Made by a program: the position numbers and the translations under genes. From Nitrospirota bacterium (GTDB taxonomy: Bacteria; Nitrospirota; Thermodesulfovibrionia; Thermodesulfovibrionales; JdFR-88): a DNA stretch of 64,000 nucleotides. The first letter of the stretch is position 1. Each line of letters starts with the position of its first letter. The stretch covers positions 57,916 through 121,915 of the forward strand of contig JAKAKS010000006.1 of assembly GCA_021813405.1 (NCBI GenBank), read 5' to 3'. The notes below the pieces were generated by a model that was not told where the DNA came from, did not search any database, and worked only from the letters and a program-made list of their open reading frames with translations. Of this stretch, positions 51,110 through 60,088 are shown piece by piece.

Positions 51110-51375
51110 TCTGCGGCAGATAAAAAATCTGTGCCATAATAAACCTATTGAAAAGACATTGCCACATCAAACTTTTACCCATATACTTATATGGAAAATC
51201 CATAATAACCGGCCCTGCAGCCGCATTCCTGGGCGGTTTTAAAGCGCGAAACTTGAAATTTACTCTTATTATGGATTAGATTAATCGTCCAGACTACAAT
51301 CATTTCCGGAAGGCTGTGGTGAGAAAACCGGCAGTCTGCAAGGAGATGGGATTAATTTCGACGGAGGGTCTCTTC
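51110..51375 (+). other. Intergenic region upstream of ppdK
   Basis: 266 bp without a gene. ATCTGCGGCAGAT right after the crp-type gene may be part of a terminator. TTGAAAAGACATTGCCACATCAA-like symmetry is too long for a Crp/Fnr site. No convincing promoter hexamer pair was found, although the region is AT-rich around 51250-51290. Confidence 0.4.
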
Positions 51376-54123
51376 ATGGCTAAGGCAGCGGTGGTTAGGA
51401 AAGGGAAAACCCCACAAAAAGCGAAGGCGGTTTCGGGCAAAGCCGGCGCGGGGAAAAAGGCAAAAGGCCCGAAATACGTCTACTTCTTCGGCATGGGCAA
51501 GGCCGACGGCACCGGGCAGATGAAAGACCTGCTTGGCGGCAAGGGAGCGGGCCTGGCCGAGATGAGCAGGCTGGGAATGCCCGTCCCGGCGGGCTTCACC
51601 ATCTCTACCGAGGCCTGCAACGCGTTTTTCAAAAGCGGCAAGAAATACCCGTCCGGCATGTGGGATCAGGCGCTGGAGAACCTGGCCAAAGTGGAAAAGG
51701 CCATGGGCATGAAATTCGGCAATCCGTCCAATCCGCTTCTGGTTTCAGTGCGCTCCGGGGCAAAATTCTCTATGCCGGGCATGATGGACACAGTCCTCAA
51801 CCTCGGGCTCAACAATGAAACGCTGGCTGGCATCATTAAAAAAACCGGCAATGAGCGTTTCGCCTACGACGCCTACCGCCGTTTCATAACCATGTTCGGC
51901 AACATCGTGATGGACGTAAACAGAAGGAAGTTCGACGATGCCCTCGAAGCAATCAAAAAAGAAAAGGGCTATAAGGAAGACACTGAGCTTACTGTTGACG
52001 ACCTGAAGGGGCTTGTTGAGGAATTCAAGAAGATATACAGGGCAGAGACCCGCTCCGATTTCCCGCAGGAGCCGCTCAAGCAGCTGCAGATGGCCATAAA
52101 CGCAGTCTTCGGCTCCTGGTTTGGCGACAGGGCCGTAAAATACCGGAAATTAAATGACATCCCGGACAATCTTGGCACCGCCTGCAATGTGCAGACGATG
52201 GTATTTGGCAACATGGGCGACAGTTCCGGCACGGGCGTTGGCTTCACCAGAAACCCTTCCACTGGCGACAGGAAGTTCTTCGCCGAATGCCTTATAAACG
52301 CGCAGGGCGAAGACGTTGTGGCCGGTATCCGCACGCCGCTTCACATAGACGAACTTAAAAGAAGGCTTCCCAAGGCATATAAAGAGCTTGATTCCATCTA
52401 CAAAAAGCTCGAAAAGCATTATAGGGACATGCTGGACATCGAGTTCACGGTGCAGGAAGGCAAGCTGTACATGCTCCAGTCCAGGATTGGAAAGAGGACT
52501 GCCAAGGCGGCCCTCAAGATTGCCATAGACCTGGTCAAGGAAAAACAGATAGACAGGAACACAGCCCTGCTGCGGATAGACCCCGCCCAGCTGGACCAGC
52601 TTCTGCACCCGATGGTAGACCCCAAGGCCCAGGTGAAAGTGCTTGCCAAGGGGCTTCCGGCATCGCCCGGCGCGGCAGTTGGCAAAGTAGTGTTTACGGC
52701 GGAGGACGCCGAGAACTGGGCCGCCAAAGGCGAAAAGGTAATACTGGTAAGGCCTGAGACCTCGCCGGAAGACATCGGCGGGATGCACGCGGCACAGGGA
52801 ATACTCACCGCCAGGGGCGGCATGACCTCCCATGCGGCCGTTGTGGCCAGGGGCATGGGCAAATGCTGCGTGGCTGGCGCGGGCTCGCTTAATATAGACG
52901 AGCACGCAAAAGAGTTCAGCGTGAACTCCACGGTTATCCGCGAGGGCGACCACATCACCATCAACGGGACCAACGGCCAGGTTATCATTGGCGAGGCCCC
53001 GCTTATCCAGCCGGAGCTTACAAAGGAATTCGACGTGATAATGAAGTGGGCCGACGAGGCCAGAAAAATCGGCGTGCGGGCCAATGCGGATACCCCAAAG
53101 GATGCATCGGTTGCCATGGGCTTTGGTACACAGGGCATAGGGCTTTGCCGCACCGAGCACATGTTCTTTGAAACAGACAGGATAAAGGCCGTAAGGGAGA
53201 TGATCCTTGCCGACGATACCGAAGGCAGAAAAAAAGCCCTTGCTAAGCTTCTGCCGATGCAGAAGGGGGACTTCATAGGCATATTCAAGGAGATGAAGGG
53301 CCTGCCTGTCACCATCAGGCTTCTGGACCCCCCGCTCCACGAGTTCCTGCCCCACACCGACGAGGAACTTCAGGAGCTTTCGTCGGAGATGGGCGTACCG
53401 GTTGACAGGCTAAAGGCCCGGAACAAGATGCTGCACGAATTCAATCCCATGCTTGGGCACAGAGGATGCAGGCTTGGCATAACCTATCCCGAGATATACG
53501 AGATGCAGGTAAGGGCCATCATGGAGGCCGCTTGCGAACTCAAAAAACAGAAGGTAAAAGTTACCCCGGAGATAATGATCCCGCTGGTTGCGCACGTAAG
53601 GGAGCTTAAAACGCTCCGCGAGATGTCCGTAAGGGTAGCCGCCGAAGTGCAGAAGGAGTGCAAGGTAAAGGTGGACTATACCGTTGGCACCATGATAGAG
53701 GTTGCCAGGGCAGCTATCACCGCGGACGAGATTGCAACCCAGGCGGACTTCTTCTCATTTGGCACCAACGACCTTACGCAGACCACGTTCGGGCTTTCCA
53801 GGGACGACGCCGGGCGCTTCCTGCCCACATATGTTGAAAAAGGCATACTTGATGACGACCCGTTCATAACCATAGACCAGGGCGGCGTTGGCCAGTTGAT
53901 GCAGATTGCGGTGGAAAAAGGCCGCAAGACCAAGAAAGGCCTGAAGATGGGCATCTGCGGCGAGCATGGCGGCGAGCCGAAGACTGTCGAGTTCTGCCAC
54001 AGGATTGGCCTTAACTATGTTAGCTGCTCGCCTTACAGGATACCGCTTGCCAAGCTGGCGGCGGCCCAGGCGGCGGTAAAGGAAAAGACAAAAGGCAAGG
54101 ACATCTCCAAGTCCACCGTCTAG
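51376..54123 (+). CDS. ppdK: Pyruvate, phosphate dikinase
   Basis: 915 aa from ATG 51376 (GGAGGG upstream; the 51316 frame is rejected). It interconverts pyruvate + ATP + Pi and PEP + AMP + PPi, a reversible glycolytic/gluconeogenic step. An N-terminal basic extension (about 30 residues, Lys/Ala/Gly) precedes the ATP-grasp domain (LLGGKGAGLAEM, GTGVGFTRNPSTGDR). The swivelling His domain has GGMTSHAAVVARGMGKCC near residue 480, and the PEP barrel ends in FFSFGTNDLTQTTFG and GICGEHGGEP. Full family length. Confidence 0.95.
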   Translation: MAKAAVVRKGKTPQKAKAVSGKAGAGKKAKGPKYVYFFGMGKADGTGQMKDLLGGKGAGLAEMSRLGMPVPAGFTISTEACNAFFKSGKKYPSGMWDQALENLAKVEKAMGMKFGNPSNPLLVSVRSGAKFSMPGMMDTVLNLGLNNETLAGIIKKTGNERFAYDAYRRFITMFGNIVMDVNRRKFDDALEAIKKEKGYKEDTELTVDDLKGLVEEFKKIYRAETRSDFPQEPLKQLQMAINAVFGSWFGDRAVKYRKLNDIPDNLGTACNVQTMVFGNMGDSSGTGVGFTRNPSTGDRKFFAECLINAQGEDVVAGIRTPLHIDELKRRLPKAYKELDSIYKKLEKHYRDMLDIEFTVQEGKLYMLQSRIGKRTAKAALKIAIDLVKEKQIDRNTALLRIDPAQLDQLLHPMVDPKAQVKVLAKGLPASPGAAVGKVVFTAEDAENWAAKGEKVILVRPETSPEDIGGMHAAQGILTARGGMTSHAAVVARGMGKCCVAGAGSLNIDEHAKEFSVNSTVIREGDHITINGTNGQVIIGEAPLIQPELTKEFDVIMKWADEARKIGVRANADTPKDASVAMGFGTQGIGLCRTEHMFFETDRIKAVREMILADDTEGRKKALAKLLPMQKGDFIGIFKEMKGLPVTIRLLDPPLHEFLPHTDEELQELSSEMGVPVDRLKARNKMLHEFNPMLGHRGCRLGITYPEIYEMQVRAIMEAACELKKQKVKVTPEIMIPLVAHVRELKTLREMSVRVAAEVQKECKVKVDYTVGTMIEVARAAITADEIATQADFFSFGTNDLTQTTFGLSRDDAGRFLPTYVEKGILDDDPFITIDQGGVGQLMQIAVEKGRKTKKGLKMGICGEHGGEPKTVEFCHRIGLNYVSCSPYRIPLAKLAAAQAAVKEKTKGKDISKSTV

Positions 54124-54130
54124 GTATATA

Positions 54131-54160
54131 CCGGGGGGGTCGTTCCGGCCCCCCCAATTC
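54131..54160 (+). terminator. Terminator of ppdK
   Basis: CCGGGGGGG...CCCCCCC hairpin with a TCGTTCCGG loop region and a weak AATTCTTAAAT tail, 8 bp after the stop codon. Confidence 0.75.
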
Positions 54161-54546
54161 TTAAATATTTACAGATTTTAAGCCGGCCTTCATTAAGCTC
54201 AGTTCCAACCTGCAAGATGATTAAATCCTTTGCTTTGCTGTACCTCGGGGACGCGGGGGGTGGTTTCGCGCACGGCCGAGCGAGCCGTATCGGACCTTCG
54301 GCGCGGCGTTTGCCGTATTCATGTGAGCCGCGCGGCAAAACTCCTGAATTGATGAAGCGAGACGAGGCCCAGCTGCCGCGAAAAAAAGCAAAACTTAAGG
54401 CTGGGGATTCAGGCATATCGGCGAATGCCGCCGCGAACAATTCGGAGATAAAAAGCCCGCTAAACGCGAAAGGCTATTTTGAGACAGGTTCCTAATCATA
54501 ACTTGAAGTTGACAGCGCCCTGTCCTTTCTGGTTTTTTATAAGCTG
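54161..54546 (+). other. Intergenic region, 386 bp
   Basis: A 92-aa frame (54217-54495) is open but has no ribosome site and an unnatural Arg/Pro-rich composition, so it is not called. A TTGACA at about 54510 has no -10 at standard distance. GC-rich inverted segments (GCCGCGCGGC and similar) suggest decayed sequence. Confidence 0.4.
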
Positions 54547-55128
54547 ATGACGGACCTGGCACAGGCTAGAAAATATATCACCGAACTGCACAGGAAGCAG
54601 AATGACCCTTATTGCTGGCCGGACTATCTTACCGGGCTTCCGGGCCAGAACGCCATAATCCGCAAGCTTGAAAAGCTATACCCCAGGCTGGGTACATACA
54701 GCATCGCCTACGCTAGAATATCCAACATCTACCCTTATCTGATCAAGTATGGCTACAAGCACCACGCGGACATCATCGAATGGTCGGCGGCCATATTTAA
54801 GACAGCGTTCGATAACGTAAAAGACTCTTTCGTCGGCGCAATCGATACGCACGGCTATGTAATAATGGCAAAGTCCAGGGACTTAGACCCGGTTCTGTCG
54901 GAATGCGCCAGATTATTCGGGAAAAAAACCGGAGCGTATTACTCGCCTGAAGACAGGAAGAAAGGTTCCGTACTTTCCTTCCATGCTGAGGGCAAGTGCG
55001 TGAGCGTGGGGCTGATGGGCATAATTTACTGCGCAATGAAGGAAAAGACCGCCATTCCCAGACGCGATCTTATCCAGCACCTTGCCGCCATGTGCGCAAA
55101 GCTGGAAAGCGAATCCCTGCAATCATAA
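54547..55128 (+). CDS. Degenerate GGDEF-like domain protein
   Basis: 193 aa. The GGDEF start signature is kept as DYLTGLPGQNAIIRKLEKLY, followed by the expected IAYARISNIYPYLIKYG strand-helix. The active-site GG(D/E)EF loop is missing; in its place is DTHGYVIMAKSRD. It therefore cannot be an active diguanylate cyclase, but could bind nucleotide or act as a receptor. No sensor domain is attached. The next frame begins directly at its stop codon. Confidence 0.72.
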   Translation: MTDLAQARKYITELHRKQNDPYCWPDYLTGLPGQNAIIRKLEKLYPRLGTYSIAYARISNIYPYLIKYGYKHHADIIEWSAAIFKTAFDNVKDSFVGAIDTHGYVIMAKSRDLDPVLSECARLFGKKTGAYYSPEDRKKGSVLSFHAEGKCVSVGLMGIIYCAMKEKTAIPRRDLIQHLAAMCAKLESESLQS

Positions 55129-55725
55129 CCGCATCTGCACCAGCCTTTTTTCAGGTACATAGCGCCGGTAATTCCCGTTGCATGCCTGATAACCGCCCTT
55201 ATCCTGGACCGGGCAGCCTCAGCCCGCCGCATAGCTGGGCCCGCGGCCGTTGGCCTGATACTCATCCTGTTGAGCTCCTTATGGTCAGTGCCGGACTATA
55301 TATATGAGATCACGCATAATTACAGAGGGCCCATCGATGGCATTGTTGAGTACCTCCAGAAACACGCTAACAAGGGCGACGTGGTTGCTATAACGTATGG
55401 CGACATGCCGGTGAAATTCTATACCGGTTTGCGCGTGGTTGGCGGGCTGACCGGGGAGGACCTGACCCCGGCAAAGAATGCGGACTGGGTGATCATACGA
55501 AGGCACGTCATCTGCGAAAAAGATATGCGGGTCCGCAAATTCCTTCTGGCAGAGGTGCCGCTTGGCAAGTACGACCCCATAGTGCTGAATTACCCCGACC
55601 TGCCCTTTGAAAACCGTGAAGACCCTGCCCAGCACCTGTTCAGGACGGCCAAAGACTACCCCGTGGTGATATTCCACAGGCGCTGGACGCCGCTGCGGTT
55701 AACTGGAACGGCCAGCGGGCGGTAA
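55129..55725 (+). pseudogene. Remnant of a membrane glycosyltransferase (GT39/ArnT-like), 5' part missing
   Basis: From 55129 the frame reads FFRYIAPVIPVACLITALIL, then a second hydrophobic helix, then VPDYIYEITHNYRGPIDGI and a soluble tail (VVAITYGDMPVKFYTG...PVVIFHRRW). This is the C-terminal part of a PMT/ArnT-type mannosyl- or aminoarabinose-transferase: last membrane helices plus periplasmic end. The first ATG (55270) lies after these helices and there is no upstream start, so about two thirds of the gene is lost. It may be the scar of a deletion joining it to the GGDEF gene. Confidence 0.65.
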
Positions 55726-55831
55726 GGGTTCATGGGACAACAGTGGGTACAACATTGAACCCCGCACAGGAGGCAGGGGTTGAGCTTTTTTTAAAGACAC
55801 CGTTACCATAACATTAGGGTTAAAATAAACC

Positions 55832-56143
55832 ATGTCCCATGAATTTTATTATACAGCGCCTGAAGAACACGTCAAAAAAGAACGGCAGAAGGCGCGGGTG
55901 CTCAGGAACTCGCCCTGGTGGAAGCGGAAGCGGGAAAAAGGCACATGCCATTTTTGCGGGGGCACGTTCAAGCCCGCCGAGCTTACGATGGAGCATATTG
56001 TGCCGCTGGCCAGGGGCGGCAAGTCCGTAAAGGAAAATCTGGTCCCCGCCTGCAAGGAGTGCAATACTAAAAAGAAGCATCTTCTGCCTATTGAGTGGGA
56101 GGAGTATCTGAAGTCGATCCGCTCTGACAAGCCGGAGGACTAA
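55832..56143 (+). CDS. HNH endonuclease domain protein
   Basis: 103 aa. It is a compact HNH/McrA-type nuclease: CHFCGGTFKPAELTMEHIVP, then LARGGKSVKENLVPACKECN, with two CxxC zinc pairs around the MEHIVPLARGG metal finger and a C-terminal NxxxKKKHLLPIEW. No intron or intein is linked to it. Such stand-alone genes may act in defence or repair, but nothing next to it supports a system. Confidence 0.85.
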   Translation: MSHEFYYTAPEEHVKKERQKARVLRNSPWWKRKREKGTCHFCGGTFKPAELTMEHIVPLARGGKSVKENLVPACKECNTKKKHLLPIEWEEYLKSIRSDKPED

Positions 56144-56490
56144 AATTATTACACCCTCTCCCCTACCGAGGGATTTCGAAATACAGGCAACCTTAGGCCA
56201 CCACATTTAAATGTTTTGCCGTTAATCCTGTGACGTACCCGGGGAAGCGGGCAGGTGGGGAGCAAAGTGGGCCGCGCGTGCGTGCGTCTGAAAGTTTTTG
56301 CTGGAAACAGCCCCGGCGCGGGTAATGCCGCAAGGTTTGCAAAGCGTGAGACGCGGCCATAACGCAGACGAACACCGCCCGCTAAAAAAAAGAAAAACCT
56401 AAAAACAGGAATTAAAGCGAATCGTCGAACGCCGCAGCCACCCCGTTTTAAATTGGATTCCAGCCTTAGCGGGAATGATGAAGGACTTCC
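56144..56490. other. Intergenic region, 347 bp
   Basis: No gene is supported. There are GC-rich short inverted segments around 56265-56360 (GGCCGCGCGTGCGTGCG, GACGCGGCC), then an A-rich stretch at 56382-56410. Function not seen. Confidence 0.4.
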
Positions 56491-57228
56491 CTACTCCGTG
56501 CGGACTATGATTTTGGAAGGCAGCAGGCCTAACAACCTTTCAAGCGCGCGGGCAAGCGTTTGCTCATCCCTGCTTTCAAGCGTAACCAGCACCCTGAACC
56601 CGTCATTTCCGGATTTGGGGTAGCTGCCTATCTCCACTCCCTCAAACTCCTGGGCCGTGCTGGACAGGGCATCTGCTATCCGGCACTCGTCTTCCTCCAC
56701 ATAAACGCGTTTGCTATAAAAAGGCTTCTGCCTGAAACGCTCCTTTATCTTTTCGAACTTGGCCCTCAAAAATTCCGGCACGCCCGGCAGCACGTACACG
56801 TTTTTAATCATTACCGGCGGGAAGTTCATGCCCTCAACGCTCACCAGTTCCGCGCCCTCGAGCAGAAGGGCCATTCTCATTGCGGTGCGTGAGAGCCCCT
56901 CGCCGCATTTCCGGGTGATAAGGGCCGTAAGCTGGCTGTTTTCCACAAGGCCCACCCCGAACGCGCGCGCCACGCCCTCAAAGGTAACGTCATCGTGGGT
57001 TGGCCCAACGCCGCCGGAGGTAAAGACGTAATCGAACCTGCGCGAACACTCCGAAACTGCATTGGCTATATCTTCCACTACGTCCGGGATTACCGCTACA
57101 AGCGAAAGGTCCACCCCAAGGGCCCTCAGCTGGGCCGCAAAATAGGGTGAATTCTCGTCCCTGGTTTTCCCGGAGAGTATCTCGTTTCCAATTATTATGA
57201 CAGCAGCTGTCTTGGGCCGTTCCAGCAT
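56491..57228 (-). CDS. CinA N-terminal-type molybdopterin-binding domain protein
   Basis: 245 aa, MoCF-binding fold: AAVIIIGNEILSGKTRDENS, LVAVIPDVVEDIANAV, FTSGGVGPTHDDVTFEGVA and NVYVLPGVPEFLRAKF. It corresponds to the N-terminal domain of CinA (ADP-ribose pyrophosphatase in some members) without the C-terminal NMN deamidase domain. Cytosolic and monocistronic, divergent from the RDD-mre operon. Confidence 0.88.
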   Translation of the reverse strand: MLERPKTAAVIIIGNEILSGKTRDENSPYFAAQLRALGVDLSLVAVIPDVVEDIANAVSECSRRFDYVFTSGGVGPTHDDVTFEGVARAFGVGLVENSQLTALITRKCGEGLSRTAMRMALLLEGAELVSVEGMNFPPVMIKNVYVLPGVPEFLRAKFEKIKERFRQKPFYSKRVYVEEDECRIADALSSTAQEFEGVEIGSYPKSGNDGFRVLVTLESRDEQTLARALERLLGLLPSKIIVRTE

Positions 57229-57350
57229 ACAGCATTCATTTTAAGTTTTTTAAAAAAATGCTGCAACCGCTTTTCCCTGAAAAGCTGCCGGCCTAGCGGG
57301 CAATTTTCAATTAGCCTGTGATTTAAAAGGTTTATCTGTCTGGATTAAAA

Positions 57351-57785
57351 ATGTTAAAATTTTCTGTTATGGCTGAAGCCAGGCAGGCGAGCCTGCTTAC
57401 AAGGGCAGTGGCAAGGGGAATCGATCTGATTCTGGTAATTACGGCGGCCCAGGTCCTGCACACGGCGGGTTTTCTGGCCGGTGTGGGTTACATTCTTATA
57501 GGCGACGGTGTTGCCGGAGGCGCCAGCCTGGGGAAAAGATTAATGGGGCTGGCCGTTAAAGGCCCTCAGGGCGCGCCCTGCCAGGTGCGCGAATCGGCCC
57601 TCCGCAATGCAACTATCTCACTGGCTTTGTTATTATGGAAGATACCCTTTGCAGGATGGATTTTAACCCTCGTGATCTTCACTTTGGAGTTTTTAGTGCT
57701 CTTCGGCAGTCCTGAGGCAAGGAGAATCGGAGACGAGATTGCAAATACCTGGGTCGTGGAGGCCCGTTTCAAGGAGGCAGTTTGA
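57351..57785 (+). CDS. RDD-family membrane protein
   Basis: 144 aa with three hydrophobic segments. The RDD motif is present as [17 protein letters not shown], and the second half carries [14 protein letters not shown] and [12 protein letters not shown]. Either ATG 57351 or 57369 may be the start. RDD proteins are small inner-membrane proteins, some implicated in ion exchange. It overlaps mreB by one base (TGATG), so it is the first gene of the rod-shape operon. Confidence 0.82.
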   Translation: MLKFSVMAEARQASLLTRAVARGIDLILVITAAQVLHTAGFLAGVGYILIGDGVAGGASLGKRLMGLAVKGPQGAPCQVRESALRNATISLALLLWKIPFAGWILTLVIFTLEFLVLFGSPEARRIGDEIANTWVVEARFKEAV

Positions 57786-58813
57786 TGTTTAGCAAGATAA
57801 TGGGCTGGTTTTCAAACGACCTGGCCATAGACCTGGGCACCGCAAACACCCTGGTTTATATGAAAGGCAACGGGATAGTGCTTAACGAGCCTTCCGTTGT
57901 TGTAGTGCGCAAGGACAATAAAAAGGTTGTTGCCGTGGGCGGCGACGCCAAGAAGATGCTTGGCAAGACCCCGGCCAACATATATGCGATAAGGCCCATG
58001 AAGGAAGGCGTTATCGCGGACTTCGATGCAACCGGCGAGATGCTGAAGCATTTTATCGGCAAGGTGCATAACAGAAGGAGCTTTGTTTCCCCAAGGGTGA
58101 TCATCGGCGTGCCTTCGGGCATTACCCAGGTTGAGCAGAGGGCCGTCAAGGATGCGGCCCAGGCCTCCGGCGCAAGGGAAGTGTATCTTATAGAGGAGCC
58201 GATGGCGGCTGCCCTGGGCGTTGGCCTGCCCGTGGGCGAGCCCTCCGGAAACATGATTGTGGACATCGGTGGCGGCACCACGGATATCGCGGTAATCTCA
58301 TTGGACGGCATAGTGATAAGCAAGGTGGCAAGAGTGGGCGGCGACAAGATGGACGAGTCCATAATAGCCTACATAAAGCGCAGGTACAATCTGATGATTG
58401 GCGACAGGACGTCCGAGGCGATAAAGATAGAACTGGGCTCCGCCTACAAGTTCGACCACCGCGAGCCAAAGACCATGGAGATAAAGGGACGCGATCTTGT
58501 GTCCGGCATACCCAAGACCTTCACCATTAACGAAGACGAGATAATGGAGGCCCTTCAGGAGCCTGTAAACATTATCATCGAAACCATAAAGGTTGCGCTG
58601 GAAAATACGCCCCCGGAACTTGCTGCGGACATCGTGGACAGGGGGATAGTGCTTGCCGGAGGCGGCGCGCTTCTTTCTGGCCTGGACGTGCTTATAAAAG
58701 AATCCACGGGGCTGCCGGTTGTTGTGGCTGAGGACCCTCTTACGGCCGTTGTGAAGGGCGTCGGCAAGATGCTCGACGAACTGGAGCTCCTTAAGAAGAT
58801 AGCCATCAATTAA
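57785..58813 (+). CDS. mreB: Rod-shape actin homologue MreB
   Basis: 342 aa from ATG 57785 (AAGGAGG upstream). Actin-fold ATPase that forms filaments under the inner membrane and guides cell-wall synthesis. [20 protein letters not shown], the phosphate-2 motif [16 protein letters not shown], and the adenosine motif [17 protein letters not shown] are all present. The N terminus begins [12 protein letters not shown], an amphipathic membrane-binding helix. It shares its stop with the mreC start (TAATG). Confidence 0.97.
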   Translation: MFSKIMGWFSNDLAIDLGTANTLVYMKGNGIVLNEPSVVVVRKDNKKVVAVGGDAKKMLGKTPANIYAIRPMKEGVIADFDATGEMLKHFIGKVHNRRSFVSPRVIIGVPSGITQVEQRAVKDAAQASGAREVYLIEEPMAAALGVGLPVGEPSGNMIVDIGGGTTDIAVISLDGIVISKVARVGGDKMDESIIAYIKRRYNLMIGDRTSEAIKIELGSAYKFDHREPKTMEIKGRDLVSGIPKTFTINEDEIMEALQEPVNIIIETIKVALENTPPELAADIVDRGIVLAGGGALLSGLDVLIKESTGLPVVVAEDPLTAVVKGVGKMLDELELLKKIAIN

Positions 58814-59649
58814 TGCGTAGTAAAAGGTCCCTGCTCTTTGTCCTGCTGGTTGTCGCCGCCGCATCCGTGATGACCTACCAGGTCAGAAAAGGCGCCATAG
58901 ACCCGCTGGCGCCCGTAAACAAAGCGTTTTACGGCCTTTCGGGCGGTCTTCAGGGGGCCTACAGGTCTGTCACCGGTTTCTTCACCGATATAACCGCGAA
59001 CTCCCACCGCGTTAAAGTGCTTACAAAGCGGCTGCAGGATATGAAGGCCCGTTATGAAAAGGCTGAAGCCGGCGCACTTGAGGCCGCAAGACTTAAAGCC
59101 CTTCTTGATCTGAAGCAGCATTCCCCCCAGTATGTGGCAACCGCAAACGTTGTTGCGCGCGGCGCGGGCAGATGGGCCAATACCTTCACCATAGATGCCG
59201 GACGCGAAGAAGGCATACAAAAAAACATGATAGCCATAACTCCGGACGGGCTGGCGGGCAAGGTGATCCGTGCGGAAAAAGGCTACAGCCTTGTGCTGCT
59301 TGTAACGGATGCAAGGTTTGCGGCCGCCGTAAGGCTGGGGCCGGGTGGCCAGGAAGCAATCCTGGCAGGCTCCGGAGCGAATGACTGCATTCTCAAATAT
59401 GTCACTTACGATATAAAGGTGAACAAGGGAGACAAGGTGGCCACCTCCGGTCTGGACGGGCTGTTCCCCGATGGCATCAATGCCGGGCAGGTATCGAAGG
59501 TTGTGGAAGAAACGGGCTTTTTCAGGCGGATTACCGTAAAGCCGGCCGTGGATACCTCGGACATAGAGCAAGTTACGATAATAAAAAAAGACCCCTCGCT
59601 TCCGCCAGTGCCGGGCCAGGGGCAGCAGACAGATGAAACGCACCCTTAA
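58813..59649 (+). CDS. mreC: Rod-shape-determining protein MreC
   Basis: 278 aa bitopic inner-membrane protein. One N-terminal membrane helix (SLLFVLLVVAAASVMTY), a coiled coil at about 70-95 (LTKRLQDMKARYEKAEAGAL), then the periplasmic beta domains with NTFTIDAGREEGIQKNM and GDKVATSGLDGLFPDGI. It links MreB to PBP2 and RodA. It overlaps mreD by 17 bp. Confidence 0.94.
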   Translation: MRSKRSLLFVLLVVAAASVMTYQVRKGAIDPLAPVNKAFYGLSGGLQGAYRSVTGFFTDITANSHRVKVLTKRLQDMKARYEKAEAGALEAARLKALLDLKQHSPQYVATANVVARGAGRWANTFTIDAGREEGIQKNMIAITPDGLAGKVIRAEKGYSLVLLVTDARFAAAVRLGPGGQEAILAGSGANDCILKYVTYDIKVNKGDKVATSGLDGLFPDGINAGQVSKVVEETGFFRRITVKPAVDTSDIEQVTIIKKDPSLPPVPGQGQQTDETHP

Positions 59650-60088
59650 ATTCCTTCTTCTGTGCCTCCTTGTGCTGATTGCGGATCTTAACCTGAAGCT
59701 GTTTGGCCTGCGCTCCGATTTTGCCAGCCTGATGGCATTCTGGGTTGGCTACAGCCGCTCGGCCTATTCGGGAATTGCGCTTGGGGCATCGCTGGGGCTT
59801 GTTGAAGACAGTCTGGGTGCGGTGCTGATTGGGCCTGGGATGCTCTCTAGGGGAGCAATAGGTTTTTTTGCGCATTATCTTTCAAAGGGGTTTTTCCGCT
59901 GGACACCGCTTCTGGGTTTCCTTGGGGCAGCCGGCCTCACATTCCTGGGCGGCATGACAGAGTATGCCAGCCTGCGGGTGTTCAGCGATTTCCAGGGCGC
60001 GCTTTTGCCAGGCATATTAAAACTGATCGCCCAGAGCCTGATAAACGGGACGCTTGGGGCGATGCTGGAACCTGAAAACATTGGCTGA
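59633..60088 (+). CDS. mreD: Rod-shape-determining protein MreD
   Basis: 151 aa, five to six hydrophobic helices (LKFLLLCLLVLIADLNLK; FASLMAFWVGYSRSAYSG; GLVEDSLGAVLIGPGML), as expected for MreD. It starts inside mreC and ends inside mrdA, so the three are tightly coupled. Sequence is divergent, as usual for MreD, and the call leans on its place in the operon. Confidence 0.88.
   Translation: MKRTLKFLLLCLLVLIADLNLKLFGLRSDFASLMAFWVGYSRSAYSGIALGASLGLVEDSLGAVLIGPGMLSRGAIGFFAHYLSKGFFRWTPLLGFLGAAGLTFLGGMTEYASLRVFSDFQGALLPGILKLIAQSLINGTLGAMLEPENIG

Noticed and set aside
51130..51175. Fnr/Crp box (TTGA...TCAA) upstream of ppdK
   Set aside because: The half sites are too far apart for a Crp/Fnr dimer.
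52150..53355. 401-aa minus-strand frame inside ppdK
   Set aside because: Shadow of ppdK; composition typical of antisense translation.
54217..54495. 92-aa frame after ppdK
   Set aside because: No ribosome site and unnatural composition; probably decayed intergenic DNA.
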